Positions 1 through 6,424 of a stretch of DNA of 9,041 bases are shown here, piece after piece (within the stretch, counting starts at the first letter, position 1; every line of letters starts with the position of its first letter). Made by a program: the position numbers and the translations under genes. Below the pieces are notes generated by a model. That model was not told the DNA's origin. It worked only from the letters and a program-made list of their open reading frames with translations, and searched no databases. This stretch comes from Neptuniibacter sp. (GTDB lineage: Bacteria > Pseudomonadota > Gammaproteobacteria > Pseudomonadales > Balneatricaceae), in assembly GCA_024686055.1 (NCBI GenBank), contig JAIBDV010000094.1, forward strand, positions 1-9,041, written 5' to 3'.

Positions 1-844
1 CGTGGGTCCAGCCCAGACGTTCGCGGGTCAGTGCAATCTCGTCGTCGCCCAGTGGCGCGCCGTGACAGTCTTCTTTACCTTCTTTGTTCGGGGAACCAAA
101 ACCGATGATGGTTTTGCAGCAGATCAGCGTTGGCTGCTCAGTGTTCTCGCGGGCCGCTTCAATCGCCGCACGGATCGCATCCGGGTCATGGCCGTCAACG
201 CCTGGAATCACCTGCCAGCCGTAAGACTCAAAACGCTTCACGTTATCGTCGGTGTACCAGCCTTCAACTTCACCGTCGATAGAGATGCCGTTGTCATCCC
301 AGAACGCCACCAGTTTGCCCAGACCCAGGGTACCGGCCAGAGAGCAGGCTTCATGGGAAACACCTTCCATCATGCAGCCATCGCCCATGAAGGTGTAGGT
401 GTTGTGGCCAACGATCTCGTGACCGTCACGGTTGAACTGCGCTGCCAGCGCTTTTTCAGCAATCGCGAAGCCTACGGCATTAGTCACGCCCTGGCCCAGT
501 GGGCCAGTGGTGGTTTCAACACCCGGGCAGTAACCGTATTCCGGGTGACCGGCCGTTTTAGCGTGCAGCTGGCGGAAGCTTTTGATGTCATCAATAGAGA
601 CGTCATAACCTGTCAGGTGCAACAGGGAGTAAATCAGCATAGAGCCATGGCCGTTCGACAGTACGAAACGGTCACGATCGAACCACTGCGGGTTGCTCGG
701 GTTGTGGGACATAAAATCGTTCCACAATACCTCAGCGATATCCGCCATCCCCATCGGCGCACCCGGATGACCGGATTTCGCTTTCTGGACGGCATCCATG
801 CTCAGTGCACGGATCGCATTAGCAAGTTCTCTACGAGAGGACAT
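1..844 (-). CDS. tktA: Transketolase, N-terminal part (cut by the left window edge)
   Basis: Transketolase moves two-carbon units between sugar phosphates in the non-oxidative pentose phosphate pathway, using thiamine diphosphate and a divalent metal in the cytoplasm. The visible 281 codons cover much of the pyrophosphate-binding domain. They show SGHPGAP (24-30, with His26), NGHGS (64-68), AGH (98-100), GPLGQG (114-119) and the thiamine diphosphate motif GDG (154-156) running to Asn185. The protein begins MSSRRELANAIRALSMDAVQ, nearly the same as E. coli TktA. The ATG at 844 is chosen because AGGAGA (851-856) lies 6 bases upstream, while another ATG at 848 meets a stop after five codons. The remaining C-terminal part, roughly 380 residues judging by the family, lies outside the window. 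The gene is divergent from metK. Whether it is tktA or a paralogue cannot be decided here, but the enzyme family is certain. Confidence 0.97.
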   Translation of the reverse strand, partial: MSSRRELANAIRALSMDAVQKAKSGHPGAPMGMADIAEVLWNDFMSHNPSNPQWFDRDRFVLSNGHGSMLIYSLLHLTGYDVSIDDIKSFRQLHAKTAGHPEYGYCPGVETTTGPLGQGVTNAVGFAIAEKALAAQFNRDGHEIVGHNTYTFMGDGCMMEGVSHEACSLAGTLGLGKLVAFWDDNGISIDGEVEGWYTDDNVKRFESYGWQVIPGVDGHDPDAIRAAIEAARENTEQPTLICCKTIIGFGSPNKEGKEDCHGAPLGDDEIALTRERLGWTH

Positions 845-902
845 TCATTATCTCCTGGGTCTGGCCCAATAAGCTTGATGATTCACAAAACAGGTGAAAT
901 TT

Positions 903-1003
903 ACCCGGATATTCCATGATAAACGACATCATTACTGGCAGGGTCAGTTCGCCACAGGGTCAGAATCTGATCTCACCTTGCCCCCTCCATGGGATATTCG
1001 GGT
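903..1003 (+). repeat. Imperfect inverted repeat that folds into a long hairpin
   Basis: The arm at 903-918 can pair with the arm at 988-1003 along all 16 positions if read as plus-strand RNA: 14 Watson-Crick pairs and two G-U wobbles (908 with 998, 913 with 993). The minus-strand transcript would have A-C mismatches at those points, so the fold is better on the plus strand. A second stem lies inside: 937-947 with 972-982, ten pairs including one G-U and one C-C mismatch. A small 4-bp hairpin at 960-970 tops it. The copy of CCCGG starting at 904 is preceded by TTA, and the CGGG ending at 1002 is followed by TTA, so a short transposable repeat with a 3-bp target duplication is an alternative reading. 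The structure is visible in the sequence; its function is unknown. Confidence 0.55.
939..963. repeat. Direct repeat CAGGGTCAG x2, 16-bp period
   Basis: The 9-mer CAGGGTCAG occurs exactly at 939-947 and again at 955-963, separated by TTCGCCA, giving a period of about one and a half helical turns. It lies inside the larger inverted repeat, 95-120 bases upstream of tktA and more than 300 bases upstream of metK. Either copy could pair with the same downstream segment at 972-980. It could be a tandem operator or part of an RNA fold; I recognise no known regulator motif. Confidence 0.6.
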
Positions 1004-1117
1004 TAGCGGCGGCAATTTTCCCCTGGATAGCAGCCAGCTTCAAACAAATTGGCAGCTAATTGATGAAAAATGAGTCACTTTCAGCCCTGCATGGGAAAAT
1101 TTCATGCTGACAGCTTC

Positions 1118-1123
1118 TATACT
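1118..1123 (+). promoter_or_regulatory. Possible -10 element for metK (TATACT)
   Basis: TATACT matches the sigma-70 -10 consensus at five of six bases and sits about 170 bases before the metK start. No TTGACA-like hexamer lies 16-18 bases upstream and there is no extended TG, so this is a weak call. If it is real, transcription would begin near 1130 and metK would have a leader of about 160 bases. Confidence 0.25.
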
Positions 1124-1141
1124 CATGCATTCAACCCTCGA

Positions 1142-1241
1142 CATCGGTAGAATGTACCGTTGGTTTTTCATACAGCAGGTCCACCAAACATTTCGATCTG
1201 AGGCGCAGGCACTCACCGTGCTATCCCCACGCCAGATTCAG
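1142..1241 (+). promoter_or_regulatory. Possible structured 5' leader of metK (two hairpins)
   Basis: Two hairpins precede metK. The first has CGGTA (1145-1149) paired with TACCG (1155-1159) around a 5-base loop, plus two outer pairs after one mismatch. The second has ATCTG (1196-1200) paired with CAGAT (1233-1237) and GCG (1203-1205) with CGC (1230-1232), enclosing GCAC (1209-1212) paired with GTGC (1218-1221). An alternative pairs 1198-1205 with 1230-1233 and 1238-1241, leaving a 4-base bulge, so two folds compete. It does not match a SAM or SAH riboswitch consensus I can recall. SAM control of metK is common in bacteria, which makes a leader element plausible but unproven. Confidence 0.3.
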
Positions 1242-1289
1242 GCCGCTGCTGTTTCTTCTTACTTAATTTCCAAAGGGTCTAGAGCAACA

Positions 1290-2480
1290 ATGAGCGAATA
1301 CAGCTTGTTCACCTCCGAGTCCGTGTCTGAAGGACATCCGGACAAGATTGCCGACCAGATCTCCGACGCGGTGCTGGATGCCATCATCGCCGAAGATAAA
1401 TACGCCCGCGTAGCCTGTGAAACACTGGTAAAAACCGGTGTTGCCGTGGTTTCCGGTGAAATCAGTACTTCCGCCTGGGTGGATCTGGAAGCACTGGTCC
1501 GTAACGTGATCTGCGATATCGGTTACACCTCCTCTGATGTTGGCTACGACGGCGCAACCTGTGGTGTGATCAACATCATCGGTAAACAGTCGATCGACAT
1601 CGCCCAGGGCGTTGACCGCTCCAAGCCTGAAGATCAGGGCGCAGGCGACCAGGGTCTGATGTTCGGCTACGCGTCGAACGAAACTGACGTACTGATGCCC
1701 GCACCGATCACCTACGCTCACCGTCTGGTTGAGCGTCAGGCTGAAGCGCGTAAATCCGGCCTGCTGCCATGGTTGCGCCCGGATGCCAAATCCCAGCTGA
1801 CCTTCCGCTACGAAAACGGCAAGCCCGTCGCCGTAGACGCCCTGGTACTGTCCACCCAGCACAACCCGGACGTCACCCAGTCCGACCTGCGCGAAGCGGT
1901 AATGGAACTGATCGTTAAACACGTCATTCCTGCTGAGTGGATCACCAAAGACACCAAGTTCCACATCAACCCGACCGGCAACTTCGTGATCGGCGGCCCG
2001 GTGGGTGACTGTGGTCTGACCGGCCGTAAGATCATTGTCGACACCTACGGCGGCATGGCCCGTCACGGTGGTGGCGCATTCTCCGGCAAAGACCCATCCA
2101 AGGTTGACCGCTCTGCTGCCTACGCTGGCCGTTATGTGGCGAAGAACATCGTCGCTGCCGGTCTGGCAGATCGCTGTGAGATCCAGGTGTCCTATGCCAT
2201 TGGCGTTGCTGAACCGACTTCCATGTCCATCAACACCTTCGGTACTGGCAAGATCTCCGATGACAAAATCATCCAGCTGGTAAACGATAACTTCGACCTG
2301 CGCCCACATGCCATCACCCGCATGCTGGACCTGCTGCACCCGATGTACCAGGCCACTGCGGCCTATGGTCACTTCGGCCGTGAGCCACATGAGATGACCG
2401 TCGGTGACGATACGTTCACCGCGTTCAGCTGGGAACGTACCGATAAGGTTAACGCCCTGCGTGCCGGTGCTGGCCTGTAA
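1290..2480 (+). CDS. metK: S-adenosylmethionine synthetase (methionine adenosyltransferase)
   Basis: MetK makes S-adenosylmethionine from methionine and ATP, releasing phosphate and pyrophosphate; it acts in the cytoplasm, normally as a tetramer needing Mg2+ and K+. The protein has 396 residues, the usual bacterial length. Visible motifs are EGHPDKIADQISDAVLD (14-30, with ATP-binding His16 and metal-binding Asp18), the signature GAGDQG (117-122), GGPVGDCGLTGRKIIVDTYG (235-254) and the glycine-rich GGGAFSGKDPSKVDRSAAY (260-278). The start MSEYSLFTSESVSEGHPDK aligns with known MetK N termini, so the in-frame ATGs at 1104, 1125 and 1152 are rejected. Its ribosome binding site is not ideal: AAAGGG lies 12 bases upstream, with only AGAG closer. 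The gene stands alone, divergent from tktA and convergent with pyrC', and ends in a strong terminator. Confidence 0.98.
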   Translation: MSEYSLFTSESVSEGHPDKIADQISDAVLDAIIAEDKYARVACETLVKTGVAVVSGEISTSAWVDLEALVRNVICDIGYTSSDVGYDGATCGVINIIGKQSIDIAQGVDRSKPEDQGAGDQGLMFGYASNETDVLMPAPITYAHRLVERQAEARKSGLLPWLRPDAKSQLTFRYENGKPVAVDALVLSTQHNPDVTQSDLREAVMELIVKHVIPAEWITKDTKFHINPTGNFVIGGPVGDCGLTGRKIIVDTYGGMARHGGGAFSGKDPSKVDRSAAYAGRYVAKNIVAAGLADRCEIQVSYAIGVAEPTSMSINTFGTGKISDDKIIQLVNDNFDLRPHAITRMLDLLHPMYQATAAYGHFGREPHEMTVGDDTFTAFSWERTDKVNALRAGAGL

Positions 2481-2503
2481 GGTCAGCTCGAACTGCCAGA
2501 AAT

Positions 2504-2536
2504 AAAAAACCGCAGCTGAAAAGCTGCGGTTTTTTT
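2504..2536. terminator. Bidirectional rho-independent terminator between metK and pyrC'
   Basis: A perfect 8-bp GC-rich stem, CCGCAGCT (2510-2517) with AGCTGCGG (2522-2529), closes a GAAA loop. Seven T follow on the plus strand (2530-2536) and six A precede it (2504-2509), which gives a U-tract to leftward transcripts. It can therefore stop metK from one side and the pyr operon from the other. It lies 29 bases after the metK stop and 18 bases after the pyrC' stop. Confidence 0.93.
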
Positions 2537-2554
2537 GTGCCCAAAGACAGCTGG

Positions 2555-3844
2555 TCAGCCCTGTTCCGGACGCTGGTACACCACCTCGCCACCAAATACC
2601 GTCGTCGCTACCTGGCCTTTGAGTTCAAAGCCGATAAACGGGGTATTACGCCCAGCGGACTGACAGTTGTCGTCGGTCAGGGTCCATTTAGCGTCCGGGT
2701 CGAAGATACAGATATCCGCTGCACTGCCCACGCTCAGGTTACCAATGTGGCTCTGACCGAGAATTTTTGCCGGCCCGCTGGTCAGGCGGTCGATCACCTG
2801 AGCCAGGTCAATCATACCCTGCTCCACCAGTAACAGAGCCAGTGGCAACAGGGTTTCCAGGCCGATAATGCCCGGTTCTGTCGCCGCAAACGGTGCCTGT
2901 TTGGCGGCCGCTTCGTGGGGCTGATGATCGGAACAGATCGCCTGAATATCACCGGCCAGCAATGCCTGACGCAGACCGGCGCGGTCGAGCTGGCTGCGCA
3001 GCGGTGGCATCACATGGAAGTTGCTATCAAAACCCGCCACGTTTTCGTCGGTGAGGAAGAAGTGGTGAATCGCCACATCACAGGTGACCGGCAGGCCACG
3101 CTCACGGGAGCCCTGGATCATTTTCACCGAGCGCTCGCAGGTCAGCTGACCGAAATGGGCACGTACGCCAGCCTGCTCTATCAGCAACAGGCAGCGCGCC
3201 ACTTCCACGGTCTCAGCCGCTTCAGGAATACCATCCAGCCCCAGCAGGGAACTGGTGGTGTCTTCGTGCATGCAGCCTTTGCCGGTCAGGCTTTCATCCT
3301 GCGGCTGAAACTGCACCAGCAGGTTATGGGTGGCAGCGTATTCCAGTGAACGCATCAGGTTCAGCGAACTGCGCACCGGCTGGCGCACGTTGCTGAACGC
3401 CACACAACCGGAGCTGTGCAGGGCATGCAGCGGGGCCAGCTGCTCGCCTTTCAGGCCCTGGGTCAGTGCGCCCATCGGCAGCACGCGGGCGTTACCCGCC
3501 GCTTCAGCACGGTCGATAATCAGCTCAACGACAGCCGGAGTATCGACAATCGGCTTGCAGTCCGGCGGGGTCACCAGAGTGGTAATACCACCAGCTGCGG
3601 CAGCACGGGTCTCAGAGGCAATAGTGCCCTTTTGGGTATAGCCCGGTTCACGCACATGGGCGCAAAGGTCAATCAGACCCGGTACCACAATCTGGCCGCT
3701 GGCATCCAGCACCTGATCGGCTTCAAAACCTTCAGGCGCCTCGCCCAGCGCAGCGATTTTACCGTCCTGGAGATAGAGATCCGCCTGCTGATCGATATCG
3801 TTGGCCGGGTCAATAACACGGCCACCCTGAATTACCAGCTTCAT
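2555..3844 (-). CDS. pyrC: Dihydroorotase-like protein PyrC', probably catalytically inactive
   Basis: This 429-residue protein has the amidohydrolase fold and overall pattern of class I dihydroorotase: the N-terminal beta domain, VPGLIDL (54-60), REPG (65-68), SDHQPHE (305-311) and a C-terminal SVGSAADICIFDP (371-383). The metal site is eroded. The usual D-x-H-x-H reads DLCAH, with Cys61 for the first His. The SDDG stretch with the bridging Asp reads SNVR (151-154). The His of HCED becomes Gln180, and the ligand His of H-x-x-H-x-S/T becomes Gln233. By eye only His63 and Asp306 remain. In Pseudomonas, inactive PyrC' is needed to assemble the PyrB dodecamer; the overlap with pyrB fits that role here. 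The start overlaps the pyrB stop as ATGA, with GGAGAG 5 bases upstream. A true dihydroorotase must then be encoded elsewhere (inference). Confidence 0.93.
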   Translation of the reverse strand: MKLVIQGGRVIDPANDIDQQADLYLQDGKIAALGEAPEGFEADQVLDASGQIVVPGLIDLCAHVREPGYTQKGTIASETRAAAAGGITTLVTPPDCKPIVDTPAVVELIIDRAEAAGNARVLPMGALTQGLKGEQLAPLHALHSSGCVAFSNVRQPVRSSLNLMRSLEYAATHNLLVQFQPQDESLTGKGCMHEDTTSSLLGLDGIPEAAETVEVARCLLLIEQAGVRAHFGQLTCERSVKMIQGSRERGLPVTCDVAIHHFFLTDENVAGFDSNFHVMPPLRSQLDRAGLRQALLAGDIQAICSDHQPHEAAAKQAPFAATEPGIIGLETLLPLALLLVEQGMIDLAQVIDRLTSGPAKILGQSHIGNLSVGSAADICIFDPDAKWTLTDDNCQSAGRNTPFIGFELKGQVATTVFGGEVVYQRPEQG

Positions 3845-4842
3845 GCGTTCTCTCCGTTATTCTGTTTCTCTTGCATCTGGCCGCTAACGGCCATAGACAT
3901 CACCGCCATGCGTACCGCCAGGCCATTAGTCACCTGATCCAGGATCAGTGAGCGCGGGCCGTCAGCCACCGAGGATTCAATCTCGACACCGCGGTTGATC
4001 GGGCCAGGGTGCAATACCACGGCATCCGGTTTGGCGATCGCCAGTTTCTCTTCGGTCAGGCCGTAGAGTTTGTAAAACTCGGACTCGGACGGCAGCAGCG
4101 CGCTGTTCATGCGCTCTTTCTGCAGGCGCAACATCATCACCACGTCGACGTCTTTCAGGCCTTCGTTCATATCGGTGTAGACCATGACACCGAGCGCTTC
4201 GATATGACGTGGCAGCAAGGTCTGCGGACCGATGACCCGGACTTCCGCAACACCCAGGGTGCGCAGCGCGTGGATCTGCGAGCGAGCCACTCGCGAGTGC
4301 AGAATATCGCCGACAATGGCGCAGGTCAGTTTGCTGAAATCGCCTTTGTGACGGCGGATGGTCAGCATATCCAGCATTGCCTGGGTCGGGTGGGCATGAC
4401 GGCCATCACCGGCATTGATCACCGCCACATCAGGGGTGACATGCTGGGCAATGTAGTGCGCCGCGCCACTGTCGGAGTGGCGCACCACAAACATATCGGC
4501 ATGCATGGCATGCAGGGTCATCAGGGTGTCGCGCAGCGACTCACCCTTGGTGGTGGAAGAGGTGCTGATATTGAGGTTCAGCACATCCGCCGACAGCCGC
4601 TTGGCCGCCAGCTCGAAGGTGGACAGCGTACGGGTACTGTTCTCAAAGAACAGGTTTGCCACCGTGGTACCGCGTAACAGCGGCAGCTTTTTCACCTGGC
4701 GCTCGCCCACATCCAGAAAGGAGTCAGCGGTGTCGAGAATCTCGGTCAGCAGCTCGCGGCTCAGCCCTTCGGTGGTCAGAAAGTGTTTCAGCTGGCCCTG
4801 TGAGTTGAGCTGAATCTGATTGGCATCTATAGGTTCAAACAT
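3841..4842 (-). CDS. pyrB: Aspartate transcarbamoylase catalytic subunit
   Basis: PyrB joins carbamoyl phosphate and L-aspartate to give carbamoyl aspartate, the first committed step of pyrimidine synthesis. The 333 residues carry the carbamoyl phosphate loop STRT (69-72), the STSSTTKGES loop with Lys99, RHSDSGAAHY (121-130), HPTQAMLD (151-158), HSRVARS (182-188), LRLQKERM (238-245) and HPGPINRGVEI (278-288). About 17 residues precede the usual catalytic-domain start; in Pseudomonas-type enzymes this N-terminal extension is linked to nucleotide effector binding. No pyrI-type regulatory chain is adjacent, consistent with the PyrB-PyrC' class. The ATG follows the pyrR stop by 12 bases, with AGGAAG between them, so translation is probably coupled. 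The reading frame ends four bases into pyrC'. Confidence 0.97.
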   Translation of the reverse strand: MFEPIDANQIQLNSQGQLKHFLTTEGLSRELLTEILDTADSFLDVGERQVKKLPLLRGTTVANLFFENSTRTLSTFELAAKRLSADVLNLNISTSSTTKGESLRDTLMTLHAMHADMFVVRHSDSGAAHYIAQHVTPDVAVINAGDGRHAHPTQAMLDMLTIRRHKGDFSKLTCAIVGDILHSRVARSQIHALRTLGVAEVRVIGPQTLLPRHIEALGVMVYTDMNEGLKDVDVVMMLRLQKERMNSALLPSESEFYKLYGLTEEKLAIAKPDAVVLHPGPINRGVEIESSVADGPRSLILDQVTNGLAVRMAVMSMAVSGQMQEKQNNGENA

Positions 4843-4854
4843 CAGGCTTCCTGA

Positions 4855-5364
4855 TCAGGTACGTTGACTGATTTCAAGTGACAGCGGTTCCGGGCCGGTC
4901 AGCTTGACCTGCTGATCCGGACTCAGCGCCAGGGTGCCACCGACAACATCGGCCTGAATCGGCAGCTGACGGCGCTGCAGATCCAGCAGCGTAATCAGAC
5001 TGACCGAGGCAGGGCGGCCGTAGTCAAAAATTTCGTTCAGCGCCGCACGGATGGTACGGCCACTCATGATGACATCGTCGACCAGCAGGATATGCCGGCC
5101 TTCAGTGTCACAGGGCAGTTTGGTGGGCTGCACTTTGGGGTTCAGTCCGACCTGAGTAAAATCATCCCGGTAGAAGGTAATGTCCATTACTCCCAGCGGG
5201 CTCTGCAGCCCCAGCTGATGATGCAGTCGTTCCGCCAGCCAGACGCCGCCGGTACGAATGCCGATCATCAATGGGTCTTCAATCTGACGCTGACTGATCA
5301 GCGCTTTGAGCTCTGCACTCATCTTGTCCAGCAGAGCGTCAACATTAAGCATTCCCGAGGTCAT
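4855..5364 (-). CDS. pyrR: PyrR, PRPP-binding pyrimidine regulatory protein / uracil phosphoribosyltransferase homologue
   Basis: The 169-residue protein belongs to the type I phosphoribosyltransferase fold. It has IGIRTGG (34-40), the PRPP loop ILLVDDVIMSGRTIRAAL (92-109) and a LDLQRRQLPIQADVVG segment (127-142) typical of PyrR. In Bacillus PyrR senses UMP and binds pyr mRNA to attenuate transcription, with some uracil phosphoribosyltransferase activity; its role in gammaproteobacteria is less clear. The start at 5364 is chosen over the ATG at 5352 because GGAGG lies 6 bases before it. The gene therefore overlaps the end of ruvX by 20 bases. It is followed directly by pyrB. No attenuator hairpin is visible between pyrR and pyrB. 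Confidence 0.93.
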   Translation of the reverse strand: MTSGMLNVDALLDKMSAELKALISQRQIEDPLMIGIRTGGVWLAERLHHQLGLQSPLGVMDITFYRDDFTQVGLNPKVQPTKLPCDTEGRHILLVDDVIMSGRTIRAALNEIFDYGRPASVSLITLLDLQRRQLPIQADVVGGTLALSPDQQVKLTGPEPLSLEISQRT

Positions 5365-5818
5365 ACAAGTCCTCCAAACGGGTGTGGCTGGGGATACGCT
5401 GGTCGGTTCCAAACCAGCTCTCGACAATCAGTTGCGCGGCAATACCGTCAACGGATTCCTTTTTAAAGTCGTTACTGCCGCCACGGGCAAAGTGAATTTC
5501 TTTGGCCTCTGCGGTGCTCAGGCGCTCGTCCATCAGAAAGCACGGCAGCTGGCTGCGATCCTGAATCCGGTTGGCAAATTTGCGTGCCCGACGGGCCATT
5601 TCACTAATGCTGCCATCCATGTTCAACGGGATGCCGACCACGATTGCGTCGGGCTGCCACTCGGCAATCACCTTATCAATCTGGCTCCAGTCGGGGATGC
5701 CATCACGGGCCTGCATGGGGGCAAGGGGGGTGGCGGTGCCGGTCATTACATGACCTGCAGCTATGCCGATACGTCCTGTGCCAAAGTCAAAGGCCAGAAT
5801 CTGCGCGTAATCTGTCAT
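5345..5818 (-). CDS. ruvX: RuvX/YqgF, Holliday junction resolvase-like RNase H-fold protein
   Basis: The 157-residue protein matches the YqgF/RuvX family, a RNase H-fold nuclease first predicted to cut Holliday junctions and in E. coli linked to 5' processing of pre-16S rRNA. Visible motifs are FDFGTGRIG (10-18, catalytic Asp11), VVGIPLNMDGS (60-70), DERLSTAEA (97-105) and VDGIAAQL (123-130, Asp124), which supply the acidic active-site residues. The E. coli protein is near 138 residues, so this one carries a slightly longer C-terminal tail (about 140-157), the coding region that overlaps pyrR. The ATG lies 6 bases after the yqgE stop and no good Shine-Dalgarno sequence is present, suggesting translational coupling to yqgE. 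Confidence 0.95.
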   Translation of the reverse strand: MTDYAQILAFDFGTGRIGIAAGHVMTGTATPLAPMQARDGIPDWSQIDKVIAEWQPDAIVVGIPLNMDGSISEMARRARKFANRIQDRSQLPCFLMDERLSTAEAKEIHFARGGSNDFKKESVDGIAAQLIVESWFGTDQRIPSHTRLEDLYDLGNA

Positions 5819-5824
5819 GGGGTG

Positions 5825-6388
5825 TCAGGCGGTTCCGCTGTGGGCTGTAAGCAGGCTGAGATCGATCCCCAGTGAGGCCGCGGCGGCCTTGAGGCGGTGT
5901 TCAGCCGGTGTGGCGAACAGTATATCTAAATCTGCCGGACAGCTTAACCAGTCATTGCGAAGGATTTCAGCATCGAGCTGGCCCGCGCCCCAGCCGGCAT
6001 AGCCCAGCGCGACCACCACATGGGCAGGCCCTTCGCCATTGGCCATCGCATCCAGTATGTCCATGGAAGAGGTCAGATCAATGCCCGGGCCAATCGACAC
6101 GGTCGAAGCCCAGTGCTCATCATCCTGATGGCGGTGCAGAATAAACCCGCGTTCACGGGCCACCGGGCCACCGCCATACACCGCCCCCTGCGTGGGGTCC
6201 GTCGCCTCAATATCGAGATGACGAAACAGCGCTGGCAGATCAAAATCCAGCGGCTGGTTGATGATCACCCCCATTGCCCCTTCGTCATCATGTTCGCAAA
6301 TATAGCTCAGGCTCTGGGCAAAAAACGGGTCCTGCATATGCGGCATCGCCAGCAGAAAATGGCCACGCAGGCTGCTGAAATCAGACAT
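5825..6388 (-). CDS. yqgE: YqgE/AlgH family protein (DUF179)
   Basis: This 187-residue protein has the hallmarks of the YqgE/AlgH family: RGHFLLAMPHMQDPFF (8-23), SYICEHDDEGAMGVIINQP (28-46), VYGGGPVARERGFILH (70-85) and ALGYAGWGAGQLDAEILRNDW (127-147, given here as a range). The biochemical role is not firmly known; the homologue in Pseudomonas aeruginosa was named algH from an alginate regulation phenotype. The family is very often next to ruvX, as here and in E. coli. It has no signal peptide or membrane segment, so it should be cytoplasmic. AGAGG lies 9 bases before the ATG. The upstream TonB-family gene ends 36 bases away. Confidence 0.95.
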   Translation of the reverse strand: MSDFSSLRGHFLLAMPHMQDPFFAQSLSYICEHDDEGAMGVIINQPLDFDLPALFRHLDIEATDPTQGAVYGGGPVARERGFILHRHQDDEHWASTVSIGPGIDLTSSMDILDAMANGEGPAHVVVALGYAGWGAGQLDAEILRNDWLSCPADLDILFATPAEHRLKAAAASLGIDLSLLTAHSGTA

Positions 6389-6424
6389 GGGACTGGGCCT
6401 CTGGTATGAGGGTGGGTTCAGGAC

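Larger units (their letters stand above)
845..1289. other. Divergent tktA-metK intergenic region
   Basis: This 445-base stretch must hold the start signals for both tktA (leftward) and metK (rightward). I find no convincing protein-coding gene. The reading frame of metK stays open upstream to an ATG at 1104, but that extension resembles no MetK N terminus. Two tiny ORFs (1063-1110 and 1070-1150) have no clear ribosome binding site. I could not assign a strong paired -35/-10 promoter on either strand. There is no recognisable MetJ box (AGACGTCT-like) and no SAM or SAH riboswitch consensus that I know. It does contain the inverted repeat, direct repeats and hairpins listed separately. Confidence 0.8.

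Noticed and set aside
595..607. GAGACGTCAT, resembling a MetJ half-box
   Set aside because: It lies deep inside the tktA coding sequence as an isolated copy, whereas MetJ binds tandem boxes near promoters.
2..919. Open frame of 305 codons opposite tktA
   Set aside because: The minus strand encodes unmistakable transketolase over the same bases.
1063..1150. Two tiny ORFs (1063-1110, 15 codons; 1070-1150, 26 codons) as possible metK leader peptides
   Set aside because: Neither has a clear ribosome binding site or a run of methionine codons, and they overlap each other in different frames.
1104..1289. Upstream in-frame extension of metK (62 extra codons)
   Set aside because: The added residues resemble no MetK N terminus, and the ATG at 1290 begins the conserved MSEYSLFTSESVSEGHPDK sequence.
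1263..2390. Long open frame of 375 codons opposite metK
   Set aside because: It is the antisense shadow of a clearly conserved gene; its translation shows no recognisable domain.
4498..4516. Palindromic run GCATGCATGGCATGC
   Set aside because: It encodes the conserved HAMHADM stretch of PyrB, so codon constraints explain it.
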